NCBI GenBank assembly: GCA_016192645.1
Contig: JACPTT010000021.1
Span: 1 to 13,420 of the forward strand
Direction of reading: 5' to 3'
DNA from: Candidatus Levyibacteriota bacterium
GTDB taxonomy: Bacteria; Patescibacteriota; Microgenomatia; Levybacterales; UBA12049
Length of the DNA: 13,420 bases
Below are positions 1-7,055 of this stretch, piece after piece. Made by a program: the position numbers and the translations under genes. Positions within the stretch are counted from its first letter, which is position 1; each line of letters starts with the position of its first letter. The notes below the pieces were generated by a model, which made no database searches, was not told where the DNA came from, and was given only the letters and a program-made list of their open reading frames with translations.

Positions 1-555
1 TCGTCCGACCTTAAAAAGAAAAAACCGGTCTTAAAAGAAATGATCGAAAATGAAATTCCGGGACTATATATTTGCGGAGCATATCAGTTCTTGGGCAAAT
101 ATTATAAAGAAGCAGACGGAACAATTATCGAGGGCTTAGGCATCCTCGATCTCTATACGGAAAATCCCGGAGAAAACCATCCTCGCCTCATCGGTAATAT
201 CGCTGTTGAAATCCATAATTCATTATTCATGATTCATAATTCATCCACGCTCATTGGCTTTGAAAACCATGGCGGCCGAACATATCTTGGGAAAAACATA
301 AAACCACTCGGCAGAGTTCTAAACGGTTTTGGGTATAATGGAAAAGACCAAACCGAAGGCGCAATCTATAAAAATAGCTTTGGAACTTACCTGCACGGCC
401 CAATTTTGCCCAAAAATCCGCATTTTTCCGATTTATTAATACAAAAAGCGCTTCAGAAGAAGTATGGCTCCCCTATCGACCTCTCCCCTCTTAACGACGA
501 TTTGGAATGGCAAGCCCACAAAACAATTGTAAAAAGACTTGGCGTAAGTATATAA
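1..555 (+). CDS. gatD: Lipid II isoglutaminyl synthase, glutamine amidotransferase subunit (GatD-like), 5'-partial
   Basis: The reading frame is open to the left edge, so this is the C-terminal 184 residues; family members are about 240. It is a class I triad-type glutamine amidotransferase. The nucleophile elbow ICGAYQFLG puts the catalytic Cys at partial residue 25, and YLHGP puts the catalytic His at 132. GFENHGGRTYLG is typical of the GatD/CobQ-like branch. GatD releases ammonia from glutamine in the cytoplasm and passes it to MurT, which amidates D-Glu of lipid II to D-isoglutamine. murT would be expected upstream, outside the window, and I infer the pairing from family knowledge only. 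A 7-bp tandem array encodes an insertion just before the GFENHGG motif. A cobyric-acid-synthase-like amidotransferase is the main alternative. It is followed 7 nt later by gatC, but a promoter lies inside its 3' end. Confidence 0.8.
   Translation, partial: SSDLKKKKPVLKEMIENEIPGLYICGAYQFLGKYYKEADGTIIEGLGILDLYTENPGENHPRLIGNIAVEIHNSLFMIHNSSTLIGFENHGGRTYLGKNIKPLGRVLNGFGYNGKDQTEGAIYKNSFGTYLHGPILPKNPHFSDLLIQKALQKKYGSPIDLSPLNDDLEWQAHKTIVKRLGVSI
215..242. repeat. Four-unit 7-bp tandem array inside gatD
   Basis: Four consecutive heptamers read ATAATTC, ATTATTC, ATGATTC, ATAATTC, consensus ATNATTC (GAATNAT on the other strand). They are translated in frame as a near-periodic peptide HNSLFMI then HNS, at partial residues about 72-82, between the VEI strand and the conserved GFENHGG motif. 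Related arrays recur downstream in gatB. Confidence 0.85.
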
Positions 556-556
556 T
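527..556 (+). promoter_or_regulatory. Candidate sigma70-type promoter for gatC
   Basis: A perfect -10 TATAAT (551-556) lies 18 bp downstream of TTGTAA (527-532, 4 of 6 matches to TTGACA). It overlaps the gatD stop codon. Standard spacing puts +1 at 563, the A of the gatC ATG, which predicts a leaderless transcript. Predicted from sequence only. Confidence 0.5.
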
Positions 557-562
557 GGGGAT

Positions 563-844
563 ATGAAAATTAATGTCTCTCATATTGCCAAGCTTGCCAA
601 TTTATCCCTCAAAGAAGAAGAAAAAGAGAAATTTGAAAAACAGCTTTCCTCAATCCTTGACTATGTCAAAAAACTGGAAGAAGTTGATACATCAAAAGTA
701 GAACCAACCCCTCAAGTAACTGGGCTTAAAAATATTACGCGTGAAGACCAAACAATCCCAAGTCTTTCCCAAGAAGAAGCTTTGTCAAATGCTAAAAACA
801 AACACAATGGATTTTTTAAAGTAAAAACGATACTTGAAAAATAG
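563..844 (+). CDS. gatC: Asp/Glu-tRNA amidotransferase subunit C
   Basis: The 93-residue product has normal GatC length and pattern: N-terminal VSHIAKLANLSL (about 5-16), a Lys/Glu-rich helix ending in ILDYVKKLEEVDTS, then the extended segment EPTPQVTGLKNITREDQ that in GatCAB structures threads between GatA and GatB. GatC is a small scaffold stabilising the amidotransferase, which converts misacylated Glu-tRNA(Gln) and/or Asp-tRNA(Asn) to the correct aminoacyl-tRNA in the cytoplasm. The ATG lies 7 nt after the gatD stop. GGGG only 2 nt before it is too close for a good ribosome site, but a TATAAT box ends 6 nt upstream, suggesting leaderless initiation. gatA follows after a 31-nt spacer made of an 8-bp repeat. 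Confidence 0.96.
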   Translation: MKINVSHIAKLANLSLKEEEKEKFEKQLSSILDYVKKLEEVDTSKVEPTPQVTGLKNITREDQTIPSLSQEEALSNAKNKHNGFFKVKTILEK

Positions 845-845
845 A

Positions 846-877
846 ATTGCTATATTGTTTTATTGTTAAATTGCTAT
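846..877. repeat. Four-unit 8-bp tandem array in the gatC-gatA spacer
   Basis: The entire spacer is four octamers: ATTGCTAT, ATTGTTTT, ATTGTTAA, ATTGCTAT, consensus ATTGYTNN. The last unit supplies the A and T of the gatA start codon. The array inside gatA at 1061-1092 reads ATTGCTCC on the opposite strand, so the two belong to one family in inverted orientation. Confidence 0.8.
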
Positions 878-2306
878 GAAATTAAACGAGCTAACTATTA
901 CAGAGGCTAGAGAAGGATTAAAAAATAAAAAGTTCTCCTCCTCGGAACTTACCCGTGCCTGTCTTGAGCAAATTGAAAAACACGACGCAAAAATCAATGC
1001 CTTTATAACTGTTTGTAAAAAACAAGCTATAGAGCAAGCAAAAGAAGCAGACAAACTCCTGAGCAATGGAGCAATGGAGCAATGGAGCAATCTTCCGCTT
1101 CTTGGAATTCCAATTGCGCTAAAAGATCTATATTCAACAAAAGATATAAAAACAACCGCCGGATCAAAAGTTTTAAAAGATTATAGTCCGGTTTACGATG
1201 CAACCGTTGTAAAAAAATTAAAAGACGCAGGGGCTGTTATTATTGGGAAGACGAATTTAGATGCCTGGGCGCATGGATCATCTGGTGAAAACTCCGACTT
1301 TGGGCCGACAAAAAATCCATGGAACCAAGAGTATGTGCCCGGCGGCTCAAGCAGTGGTTCAGCCGCCGCGCTTGCCGCCGACATGTATTTGGCGGCAACC
1401 GGAACCGATACCGGCGGCTCAATCCGGCTTCCGGCAAGTTTCTGTAATCTTGTCGGCTTAAAACCTACCTATGGACGGGTGAGCCGGTACGGCATTATAG
1501 CAATGGCTTCCTCGCTAGACTCAATAGGCCATCTTGCAAAAACCGTTGAGGATTCTGCTTTGCTATTAAACATCACAGCCGGCAATGATGTCTTTGATGC
1601 GACAACTCCCAAAAAACCCGTTCCGGATTATCAGAAAGGTCTTCAAAAAGGTATTAAGGAACTAAAAATTGGCATCCCTAAAGAATATCTGCAAACCGGT
1701 TTGGATGAAAAAGTAAAAGAAAATTTTGAAGATACCAAAAGGATCCTTTCTCGCCTTGGGGCAAACCTTATAGAGGTATCCCTTCCTCATACCGAATACG
1801 CGATCGCCTGCTACTATATTATTCAACCTGCCGAAGTCTCCTCTAATCTGGAACGCTATGATGGAATTCGTTTTGGCAATGACCGAAGTTTTTTTACCGA
1901 TGAAGCAAAACGCCGCATCATGCTTGGCACATTTACCTTATCTGCCGGCTATTACGAAGCGTATTATAAAAAGGCAATGCAGGTTAGAACCCTGATTAAA
2001 AAGGATTTTGAGGATGCCTTTGTAAAAGTTGATGCGTTAATTGCACCCGTTTCCCCAACGCCTTCTTGGAAACTGGGAGAAAAAGTTGATGATCCGCTTA
2101 AAATGTATCTTTCAGATGTTTTTACGGTTACGGCAAATCTTGCCGGAATCCCCGCTCTGGCGGTTCCTTCGGGATTTATCAATGGCCTTCCCGTTGGCAT
2201 CCAAATCCTCGGTCCCCAATTTTCCGAAGAATTACTATTTCAAGTAGGCTTTGCATATGAACAAGCAACAGAATGGTACAAGCGCAAGGCAATTTTAAAT
2301 TTATAA
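876..2306 (+). CDS. gatA: Asp/Glu-tRNA amidotransferase subunit A (amidase)
   Basis: The 476-residue protein is an amidase-signature enzyme that hydrolyses glutamine to supply ammonia to GatB for transamidation of misacylated tRNA. The Ser-cisSer-Lys triad is intact: Lys83 in GIPIALKDL, Ser158 in PGGSSSGS, and nucleophile Ser182 in TGTDTGGSIRLP. Spacing between these residues (75 and 24) equals that of Staphylococcus aureus GatA (K79, S154, S178). The C-terminal GLPVGIQILGP is also typical. The ATG follows an 8-bp repeat array with no ribosome site, so translation probably depends on coupling to gatC. Residues about 62-73 (LSNGAMEQWSN) are encoded by a second 8-bp array, in the loop before the catalytic Lys. 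The last codons and stop lie in a 7-bp array. Confidence 0.97.
   Translation: MKLNELTITEAREGLKNKKFSSSELTRACLEQIEKHDAKINAFITVCKKQAIEQAKEADKLLSNGAMEQWSNLPLLGIPIALKDLYSTKDIKTTAGSKVLKDYSPVYDATVVKKLKDAGAVIIGKTNLDAWAHGSSGENSDFGPTKNPWNQEYVPGGSSSGSAAALAADMYLAATGTDTGGSIRLPASFCNLVGLKPTYGRVSRYGIIAMASSLDSIGHLAKTVEDSALLLNITAGNDVFDATTPKKPVPDYQKGLQKGIKELKIGIPKEYLQTGLDEKVKENFEDTKRILSRLGANLIEVSLPHTEYAIACYYIIQPAEVSSNLERYDGIRFGNDRSFFTDEAKRRIMLGTFTLSAGYYEAYYKKAMQVRTLIKKDFEDAFVKVDALIAPVSPTPSWKLGEKVDDPLKMYLSDVFTVTANLAGIPALAVPSGFINGLPVGIQILGPQFSEELLFQVGFAYEQATEWYKRKAILNL
1061..1092. repeat. Four-unit 8-bp tandem array inside gatA
   Basis: Octamers GAGCAATG, GAGCAATG, GAGCAATG, GAGCAATC. Three units equal 24 nt or 8 codons, giving the peptide SNGAMEQW followed by SN. 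Its complement is an ATTGCTCC repeat, matching the ATTGYTNN array just upstream of gatA. Gain or loss of a single 8-bp unit would frameshift gatA. Confidence 0.9.
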
Positions 2307-2319
2307 TTTGAAATTTTTA
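2292..2319. repeat. Four-unit 7-bp array across the gatA stop codon
   Basis: Heptamers ATTTTAA, ATTTATA, ATTTGAA, ATTTTTA (consensus ATTTNNA, the complement of the AAAT-starting heptamers of gatB). The array spans the gatA TAA at 2304-2306 and so sets the last residues of GatA. Confidence 0.6.
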
Positions 2320-2389
2320 ATGAAATCTTAATGCTTAAAAATTTAAATTTGAAAATTGATTAAAAATTAAAAAATTCGAATTGAAAATT
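2307..2389. repeat. gatA-gatB spacer filled by degenerate 7-bp AT-rich repeats
   Basis: This 83-bp spacer is nearly all A/T. From about 2337 it continues as degenerate heptamers such as AAAAATT, TAAATTT, GAAAATT, then AAATTAA, AAAATTC, GAATTGA. It also holds a perfect 10-bp A/T inverted repeat, AAATTTTTAA (2311-2320) and TTAAAAATTT (2335-2344), with a 14-nt loop. The hairpin is too AT-rich and lacks the U-tract geometry of a convincing terminator. No clear promoter or ribosome site for gatB was found. Confidence 0.55.
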
Positions 2390-3778
2390 ATGAACAAAAC
2401 TAAGTATCAACCGGTTATTGGTCTTGAGGTGCACGTAGAATTAAAAACAAAAAGCAAAATGTTCTGTGGCTGTTCGGCGCAGTATTTCGGCAAAGAACCA
2501 AACACGCATGTTTGCCCTGTTTGCTTGGGTCTTCCCGGAGCCCTTCCGGTTCCCAACAATAAAGCAATGGAGTGGTGCGTAATGATTGGATTGGCGCTGA
2601 ATTGTAAGATTCCCCTCGTTTCCAAATTCGATCGGAAAAACTACTTTTATCCCGATCTGCCAAAAGGCTATCAGATTAGTCAATACGACGAGCCAATCGC
2701 TCGCAATGGCTCGCTCAAATTAAAAATTAAAAATGAAAAATTAAAAAATAATCTGGAAAAAACAATCCGAATACGAAGAGTTCATCTGGAAGAAGACACG
2801 GCCAAACTGATTCATCAGTTTGGAAATCAAAAATCAAAAATCAAAAATCAAAAATACGAGGAATTTTCGTTAATAGATTTTAACAGAAGCGGAGTTCCCT
2901 TAGTCGAGATAGTGAGCGAACCCGATTTTGAGTCGGCATTAGAAGTTGTTGAATATCTAAAAAAACTGCAGCAAATTGTTCGCTATTTAGACGTATCAAA
3001 TGCCGATATGGAAAAAGGTGAAATGAGACTTGAACCGAATATATCGCTTCGCGAAATTTCAAATGTCAAATTTCAAATTATAAATTATAAGGTAGAAGTA
3101 AAAAATATTAACTCATTCCGTTTTGTTGAAAAGGCGATTGACTACGAACTAAAAAGGCAGGAAGAACTTCTGAAAAGAGAGGAAACGCCAGTTCAGGAGA
3201 CAAGAGGATGGGACGAGAATAAACAAAAAACGATTTCACAACGATCAAAAGAAGAAGCGCATGACTACCGATACTTTCCCGAACCCGACATCCCACCTGT
3301 CCACTGGACAGGAAATCAAATATCAAACATTAAAAATCAAATAGAAGAACTGCCCAGCGAGAAGCTTGAACGGTTCAAAAAAGAGTACGGACTAAATGAT
3401 TACGATGCGGAAATTTTAACACGAGATAAAACAACCGCGGACTATTTTGAAGAGGCCGTAAAAATAGGCGCCGGACACATGATTGCACCAAAACAGATTG
3501 CCAACGTTGTTATTAATAAAAAAATTGACATCTCATCTACCCTACCCGCGCACCTTATTACACAGATTGCATCTTCAAAGCAAACGGCAACACTAAGCGA
3601 TGAAGCATTAGAAAAGATTATCACACAAATCGTTGATGAAAACCCAAAGGCGGTTGAGGATTACAAAAAAGGAAAATCAAATGCGCTTATGTTTCTTGTC
3701 GGACAAGTAATACGTAAATACCCAAAAAAAATAGACGCCGGCGGACTTCGGGAAAGAATGGAAAAAATGCTACAATAA
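2390..3778 (+). CDS. gatB: Asp/Glu-tRNA amidotransferase subunit B
   Basis: GatB binds the misacylated tRNA, activates the side-chain carboxylate with ATP, and adds ammonia delivered from GatA. From ATG 2390 the protein is 462 residues; a TTG at 2381 would add three residues and is less likely. Family landmarks are IGLEVHVELKT (10-20), a zinc site C26-x-C28...C42-x2-C45, YPDLPKGYQISQYD (87-100), VPLVEIVSEPDF, VEVKNINSF, and KEEAHDYRYFPEPDIPP. The C-terminal YqeY-like tRNA-binding tail has NPKAVEDYKKGKSNALMFLVGQV. Four separate 7-bp tandem arrays are translated in frame as Lys/Asn/Gln/Ile-rich stretches at residues 110-119, 145-154, 222-233 and 308-317. At least the first two lengthen loops compared with Escherichia coli or Bacillus GatB as I recall them. 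The stop overlaps the -10 box of the dnaE promoter. Confidence 0.96.
   Translation: MNKTKYQPVIGLEVHVELKTKSKMFCGCSAQYFGKEPNTHVCPVCLGLPGALPVPNNKAMEWCVMIGLALNCKIPLVSKFDRKNYFYPDLPKGYQISQYDEPIARNGSLKLKIKNEKLKNNLEKTIRIRRVHLEEDTAKLIHQFGNQKSKIKNQKYEEFSLIDFNRSGVPLVEIVSEPDFESALEVVEYLKKLQQIVRYLDVSNADMEKGEMRLEPNISLREISNVKFQIINYKVEVKNINSFRFVEKAIDYELKRQEELLKREETPVQETRGWDENKQKTISQRSKEEAHDYRYFPEPDIPPVHWTGNQISNIKNQIEELPSEKLERFKKEYGLNDYDAEILTRDKTTADYFEEAVKIGAGHMIAPKQIANVVINKKIDISSTLPAHLITQIASSKQTATLSDEALEKIITQIVDENPKAVEDYKKGKSNALMFLVGQVIRKYPKKIDAGGLRERMEKMLQ
2717..2744. repeat. 7-bp array 1 inside gatB
   Basis: Heptamers AAATTAA, AAATTAA, AAATGAA, AAATTAA, with a further near-unit AAAATAA to 2751. It encodes KLKIKNEKLKN (residues 110-120), in the loop before the conserved KTIRIRRVHLEED segment, where family members have only a short turn. 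Confidence 0.9.
2824..2851. repeat. 7-bp array 2 inside gatB
   Basis: Four perfect copies of AAATCAA. It encodes GNQKSKIKNQ (residues 145-154), between EEDTAKLIH and the FSLIDFNRSG motif. In the family this link is only a few residues, so it looks like a net insertion. Confidence 0.95.
3054..3088. repeat. 7-bp array 3 inside gatB
   Basis: Five heptamers: AAATTTC, AAATGTC, AAATTTC, AAATTAT, AAATTAT. It encodes ISNVKFQIINYK (about residues 222-233), between EPNISLRE and the conserved VEVKNINSF. Internal substitutions suggest an older, diverged array. Confidence 0.8.
3313..3340. repeat. 7-bp array 4 inside gatB
   Basis: Four heptamers: AAATCAA, ATATCAA, ACATTAA, AAATCAA. It encodes NQISNIKNQI (about residues 308-317), between the EPDIPP motif and ELPSEKLERF. 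The region has normal length in the family, so this array may have replaced ancestral sequence rather than extended it. Confidence 0.75.
3768..3776 (+). promoter_or_regulatory. Candidate extended -10 promoter for dnaE
   Basis: TGCTACAAT matches an extended -10 element (TGn plus TACAAT, 5 of 6 to TATAAT) at the very end of gatB. There is no good -35, as expected for extended -10 promoters. Predicted +1 is about 3783, 2 nt before the dnaE ATG. Confidence 0.4.
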
Positions 3779-3784
3779 AGGTAT

Positions 3785-6700
3785 ATGGCGGATTTTGTTC
3801 ATCTTCACAATCATAGCGAATTTTCTCTTCTTGACGGGCTTTCAAAGATTCCAGCCATGGTTGCCCGGGCAAAAGATCTTGGAATGACTGCGCTTGCAAT
3901 AACCGATCACGGCGCTTTATACGGCGCGCTCAAGTTTTATCATGCCTGCCGCGAAGCAGGTATAAAACCGATCATCGGATGTGAAATTTACGTTGCAAAA
4001 AGAAGCAGATTTGATAAAGAAGCAAACATTGACAGTGATCAAAACCACCTAATTTTACTTGCCAAAAATAATAATGGCTACAAAAATCTAATGAGGCTTG
4101 TTACTGCGGCAAGTCTTGAAGGATTCTATTATAAACCCCGCGCCGATTTGGAACTTTTGAAAAAATATCACCAGGATCTAATTTGTTTGACTGCTTGCCT
4201 TAACGGATATATTAGTGAGCCCCTGCTTGCCGGGCGGCACAATGAAGCCGAAAAAAAAGCAAAAGAGCTGATGGAAATCTTTGGCCAAAACCTCTATTTT
4301 GAGCTCCAGAAACATCCGAACATAAAAGGACAAGAAGTACTGAATCTTAAATTAATCGAACTCTCCGAAAAATTAGGAGTTCCGCTGGTGGCAACAAATG
4401 ACTGCCATTATATCCACCAAGAAGACGCTGAAGCACAAGAAATACTTCTTTGCGTCCAAACTCAAAAAACAATTCTTGATAAAGAGCGAAAATTATCAAT
4501 GATTGACTCTCCCGATTTCTACTTAAAAAGCTCCGAAGAAATGACGGGAATGTTTATTCAGTATCCTGCGGCAATTGAAAATACCGCCAAAATTGCAAAG
4601 ATGTGTGATCTCGAAATCGAAACCGGTAAATGGGTCGTGCCAAAATTCGATGTCCCGGGCAATAAAACTTCGGAAGAATATTTGAAAAACCTCGTATACA
4701 AAAATCTAAAAGAAAGGTATCCGCATCCAACCAAGGAAATCAAAGAACGAGTTGAGTACGAACTGTCCGTTATTTTTCAAAAACACTACACGACCTATTT
4801 TTTGATTGTTTATGATCTTAAGAAATGGGCCCGTGAGCAAGGAATTGCCGCCGGTCCCGGGCGCGGCTCCGTTGCCGGCAGCATTGTTTCCTACATCCTG
4901 AAAATTACCGAGCTTGACCCGTTAACGTATGGCCTTCCTTTTGAGCGTTTTCTAAATCCCCAGCGGCCCACTCCGCCTGACTTTGATTTAGATTTTGCTG
5001 ATGACCGACGAGACGAGGTTATTGCCTATGTCACAAAAAAATACGGCGAGGATAAGGTTGCCCAGATTATTACCTTTGGTACAATGGAAGCGCGCGGGTC
5101 GGTACGAGACGTTGGCAGAGCTTTGGGAATGCCGTATTCAGGGCCCGATCGCATCGCAAAACTTATTCCTCATGGCGCGCAGGGTTTTGCCATGACTATT
5201 GAAAAAGCTCTTGAGCAAAACCCCGAACTTTCGGGCGCTTACAAGAATGAACCGGAAATCAAAAGACTTTTGGATCTTGCCAGAAAACTTGAAGGAGTTA
5301 CCCGGCATGCTTCAACCCATGCCGCGGGAGTAGTGATTGCCGATAAAGAATTGACCGAATATACGCCGCTTCAAAAAGAAGCGCGCGGAGAACGCATTAT
5401 AACCCAGTACGACATGTACGATTTAGACTTAAATGTCGCAAGTCATGCCATTGGGCTTTTAAAAATTGACTTTTTAGGACTTCGCAACCTCACCATTTTA
5501 GAAGCATCAATTTTCTTTGTTAAACAAAATCAAAAAAAGGAAATTGATCTAACAAAAATCCCTCTAGATGACAAAGCGGTTTATGCTCTTGTTCAAAGCG
5601 GGGAAACAACCGGCATATTTCAACTGGAGTCAGCCGGTATGCGAAGACTGGCAAAAGATCTAAAACCTACTAAAATGTCTGATCTTGCCGCTATGGTAGC
5701 TCTGTTTCGGCCGGGACCAATGGCTTGGATCGATGATTTTATTTCGGCAAAAAATAACCAGCGTGTAATTCATTATCCCCATGACGACCTAAAACCCATC
5801 CTTTCGGAAACCTATGGCATTGCCGTATATCAGGAACAATGCATGCAGATCCCAAATGTGATGGCAGGCTATACCCTTGCCGAGGCAGATAATTTTCGGA
5901 AAGCAATTGGCAAGAAAAAACCGGAACTGATGAAGAAAGAAAAAGAAAGATTTATTAAGGGCTGCATTGCAAAAGGCTATTCGGAAGAAATTGCCGAAGA
6001 AGTCTTTGCCTTAATTGAAAAATTTGTCGGCTACGGATTTAATAAGTCGCACAGCGCTTCGTATGCGCTCATCGCCTATCAAACCGCATACATGAAAACT
6101 CATTTTCCGGTTGAATTTATGACGGCGCTTTTAACGGCGGAGTCACGGGGAAGCTCGGGGCCCGTAAAAAATGAAAAAATTGCCCAAAGCGTGGCGGAGT
6201 GCAGGCGAGTAAAAATTCCGGTTCTTCCTCCCGATATTAATAAATCTGAAAGCGAGTTTACGATCGAAGACGGAAAAAATATCCGTTTTGGATTATCGGC
6301 AATTAAAAATGTTGGGCAGGCGGCAATAGAAAGCATTCTTCAAGCCCGCCAAAGCAACCCCTTTACCGACTTTAATGATTTTTGCCTGCGGGTTGATTTA
6401 TCCAAGGTCAATAAAAAAACTATTGAGAGTCTTATTAAATCCGGCGCTTTGGATTTGTTTGGGAACAGAGCAAATTTACTCATTCAGCTCCCAACGCTCC
6501 TTGAGACCATGCATAAAAAGAAAAAGCAAAAAGAAGAAGGACAAACAGCACTTTTTGATGATTTACCTGCTACGGAACAAGCATCGGAAAGAAAACAAAA
6601 TAGCGTGGTCGACGACTTTTCTCAAAACGAAAAACTGGCTTTTGAAAAAGAATTTTTGGGAATATACCTTACCTCGCATCCGCAAATTGAAAACTTGCTT

Positions 6701-7021
6701 ACGATAAAATCTGCGATTACCCATGAATTAGGGCTAATTGACGAAGAAAAAGAGGGGACTCAGGTTCGAATTGGCGGGATCATCGAATCAACGCGCCGGA
6801 CCTTCACCAAAAAAAACGGCTATGAGATGGCTTTTTTGGCTTTGGCGGATGAAAATGGCATTACTGCCGAATGTATAGTCTTCCCAAAAGTTTTCGAGGA
6901 GTATAAAAGTCTTATTGTAAAAGACAGCGTGATTGTTATTGAAGGTCAAATAGATGCAAAAAGCGATCGGCCAATAATTATTGTTAAAAAAATTCAGCCC
7001 CCCAATCGTTTTTCTTCTTGA
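3785..7021 (+). CDS. dnaE: DNA polymerase III alpha subunit (replicative polymerase)
   Basis: The 1078-residue protein is a full C-family polymerase. The N-terminal PHP domain begins HLHNHSEFS, and its candidate metal ligands all look present: H8, H10, D17, H42, E67, H88, C138, D206 and H208. The polymerase active site has D401 and D403 in PDFDLDF and a third Asp, D562, in KIDFLGL. An internal clamp-binding motif QTALF (920-924) aligns in number with the Escherichia coli one. An OB fold covers about 985-1070. The protein ends right after the OB fold, without the roughly 80-residue tau-binding tail of the 1160-residue E. coli enzyme. It starts 6 nt after gatB. AAAGG lies only 3 nt from the ATG, which is close for a ribosome site, so leaderless initiation from the TACAAT box is plausible. 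A start at ATG 3785 gives the canonical N-terminus MADFVHLH. Confidence 0.97.
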   Translation: MADFVHLHNHSEFSLLDGLSKIPAMVARAKDLGMTALAITDHGALYGALKFYHACREAGIKPIIGCEIYVAKRSRFDKEANIDSDQNHLILLAKNNNGYKNLMRLVTAASLEGFYYKPRADLELLKKYHQDLICLTACLNGYISEPLLAGRHNEAEKKAKELMEIFGQNLYFELQKHPNIKGQEVLNLKLIELSEKLGVPLVATNDCHYIHQEDAEAQEILLCVQTQKTILDKERKLSMIDSPDFYLKSSEEMTGMFIQYPAAIENTAKIAKMCDLEIETGKWVVPKFDVPGNKTSEEYLKNLVYKNLKERYPHPTKEIKERVEYELSVIFQKHYTTYFLIVYDLKKWAREQGIAAGPGRGSVAGSIVSYILKITELDPLTYGLPFERFLNPQRPTPPDFDLDFADDRRDEVIAYVTKKYGEDKVAQIITFGTMEARGSVRDVGRALGMPYSGPDRIAKLIPHGAQGFAMTIEKALEQNPELSGAYKNEPEIKRLLDLARKLEGVTRHASTHAAGVVIADKELTEYTPLQKEARGERIITQYDMYDLDLNVASHAIGLLKIDFLGLRNLTILEASIFFVKQNQKKEIDLTKIPLDDKAVYALVQSGETTGIFQLESAGMRRLAKDLKPTKMSDLAAMVALFRPGPMAWIDDFISAKNNQRVIHYPHDDLKPILSETYGIAVYQEQCMQIPNVMAGYTLAEADNFRKAIGKKKPELMKKEKERFIKGCIAKGYSEEIAEEVFALIEKFVGYGFNKSHSASYALIAYQTAYMKTHFPVEFMTALLTAESRGSSGPVKNEKIAQSVAECRRVKIPVLPPDINKSESEFTIEDGKNIRFGLSAIKNVGQAAIESILQARQSNPFTDFNDFCLRVDLSKVNKKTIESLIKSGALDLFGNRANLLIQLPTLLETMHKKKKQKEEGQTALFDDLPATEQASERKQNSVVDDFSQNEKLAFEKEFLGIYLTSHPQIENLLTIKSAITHELGLIDEEKEGTQVRIGGIIESTRRTFTKKNGYEMAFLALADENGITAECIVFPKVFEEYKSLIVKDSVIVIEGQIDAKSDRPIIIVKKIQPPNRFSS

Positions 7022-7046
7022 CTTACAACTTTTGGCAAATTAAAAT
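7018..7046 (+). promoter_or_regulatory. Candidate sigma70-type promoter for the ATP synthase operon
   Basis: TTGACT (7018-7023, 5 of 6) and TAAAAT (7041-7046, 5 of 6) are separated by an optimal 17 bp. The -35 overlaps the dnaE stop codon TGA. Predicted +1 is about 7053, 3 nt before the atpB ATG. An AAGGA ribosome-like site (7047-7051) would then lie upstream of the mRNA start, so either that site or the exact +1 needs reinterpretation. Confidence 0.6.
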
Positions 7047-7055
7047 AAGGAAGCT

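Noticed and set aside
2311..2344. Intrinsic terminator after gatA
   Set aside because: The stem is A/T only with a 14-nt loop and no G/C core, and gatB is expected to be co-transcribed with gatA.
2824..2851. Possible CRISPR-like array
   Set aside because: The units are 7 bp, directly tandem, with no spacers and no cas genes nearby.
6375..6707. A 110-codon + strand frame inside dnaE
   Set aside because: It is out of frame with dnaE through the clamp-binding motif region, has no family features and no ribosome site.
7019..7021. Recoded TGA (Gracilibacteria/SR1-type code)
   Set aside because: TGA ends dnaE, atpH, atpA, atpD and atpC at the expected lengths, and no conserved glycine in any gene is encoded by TGA.
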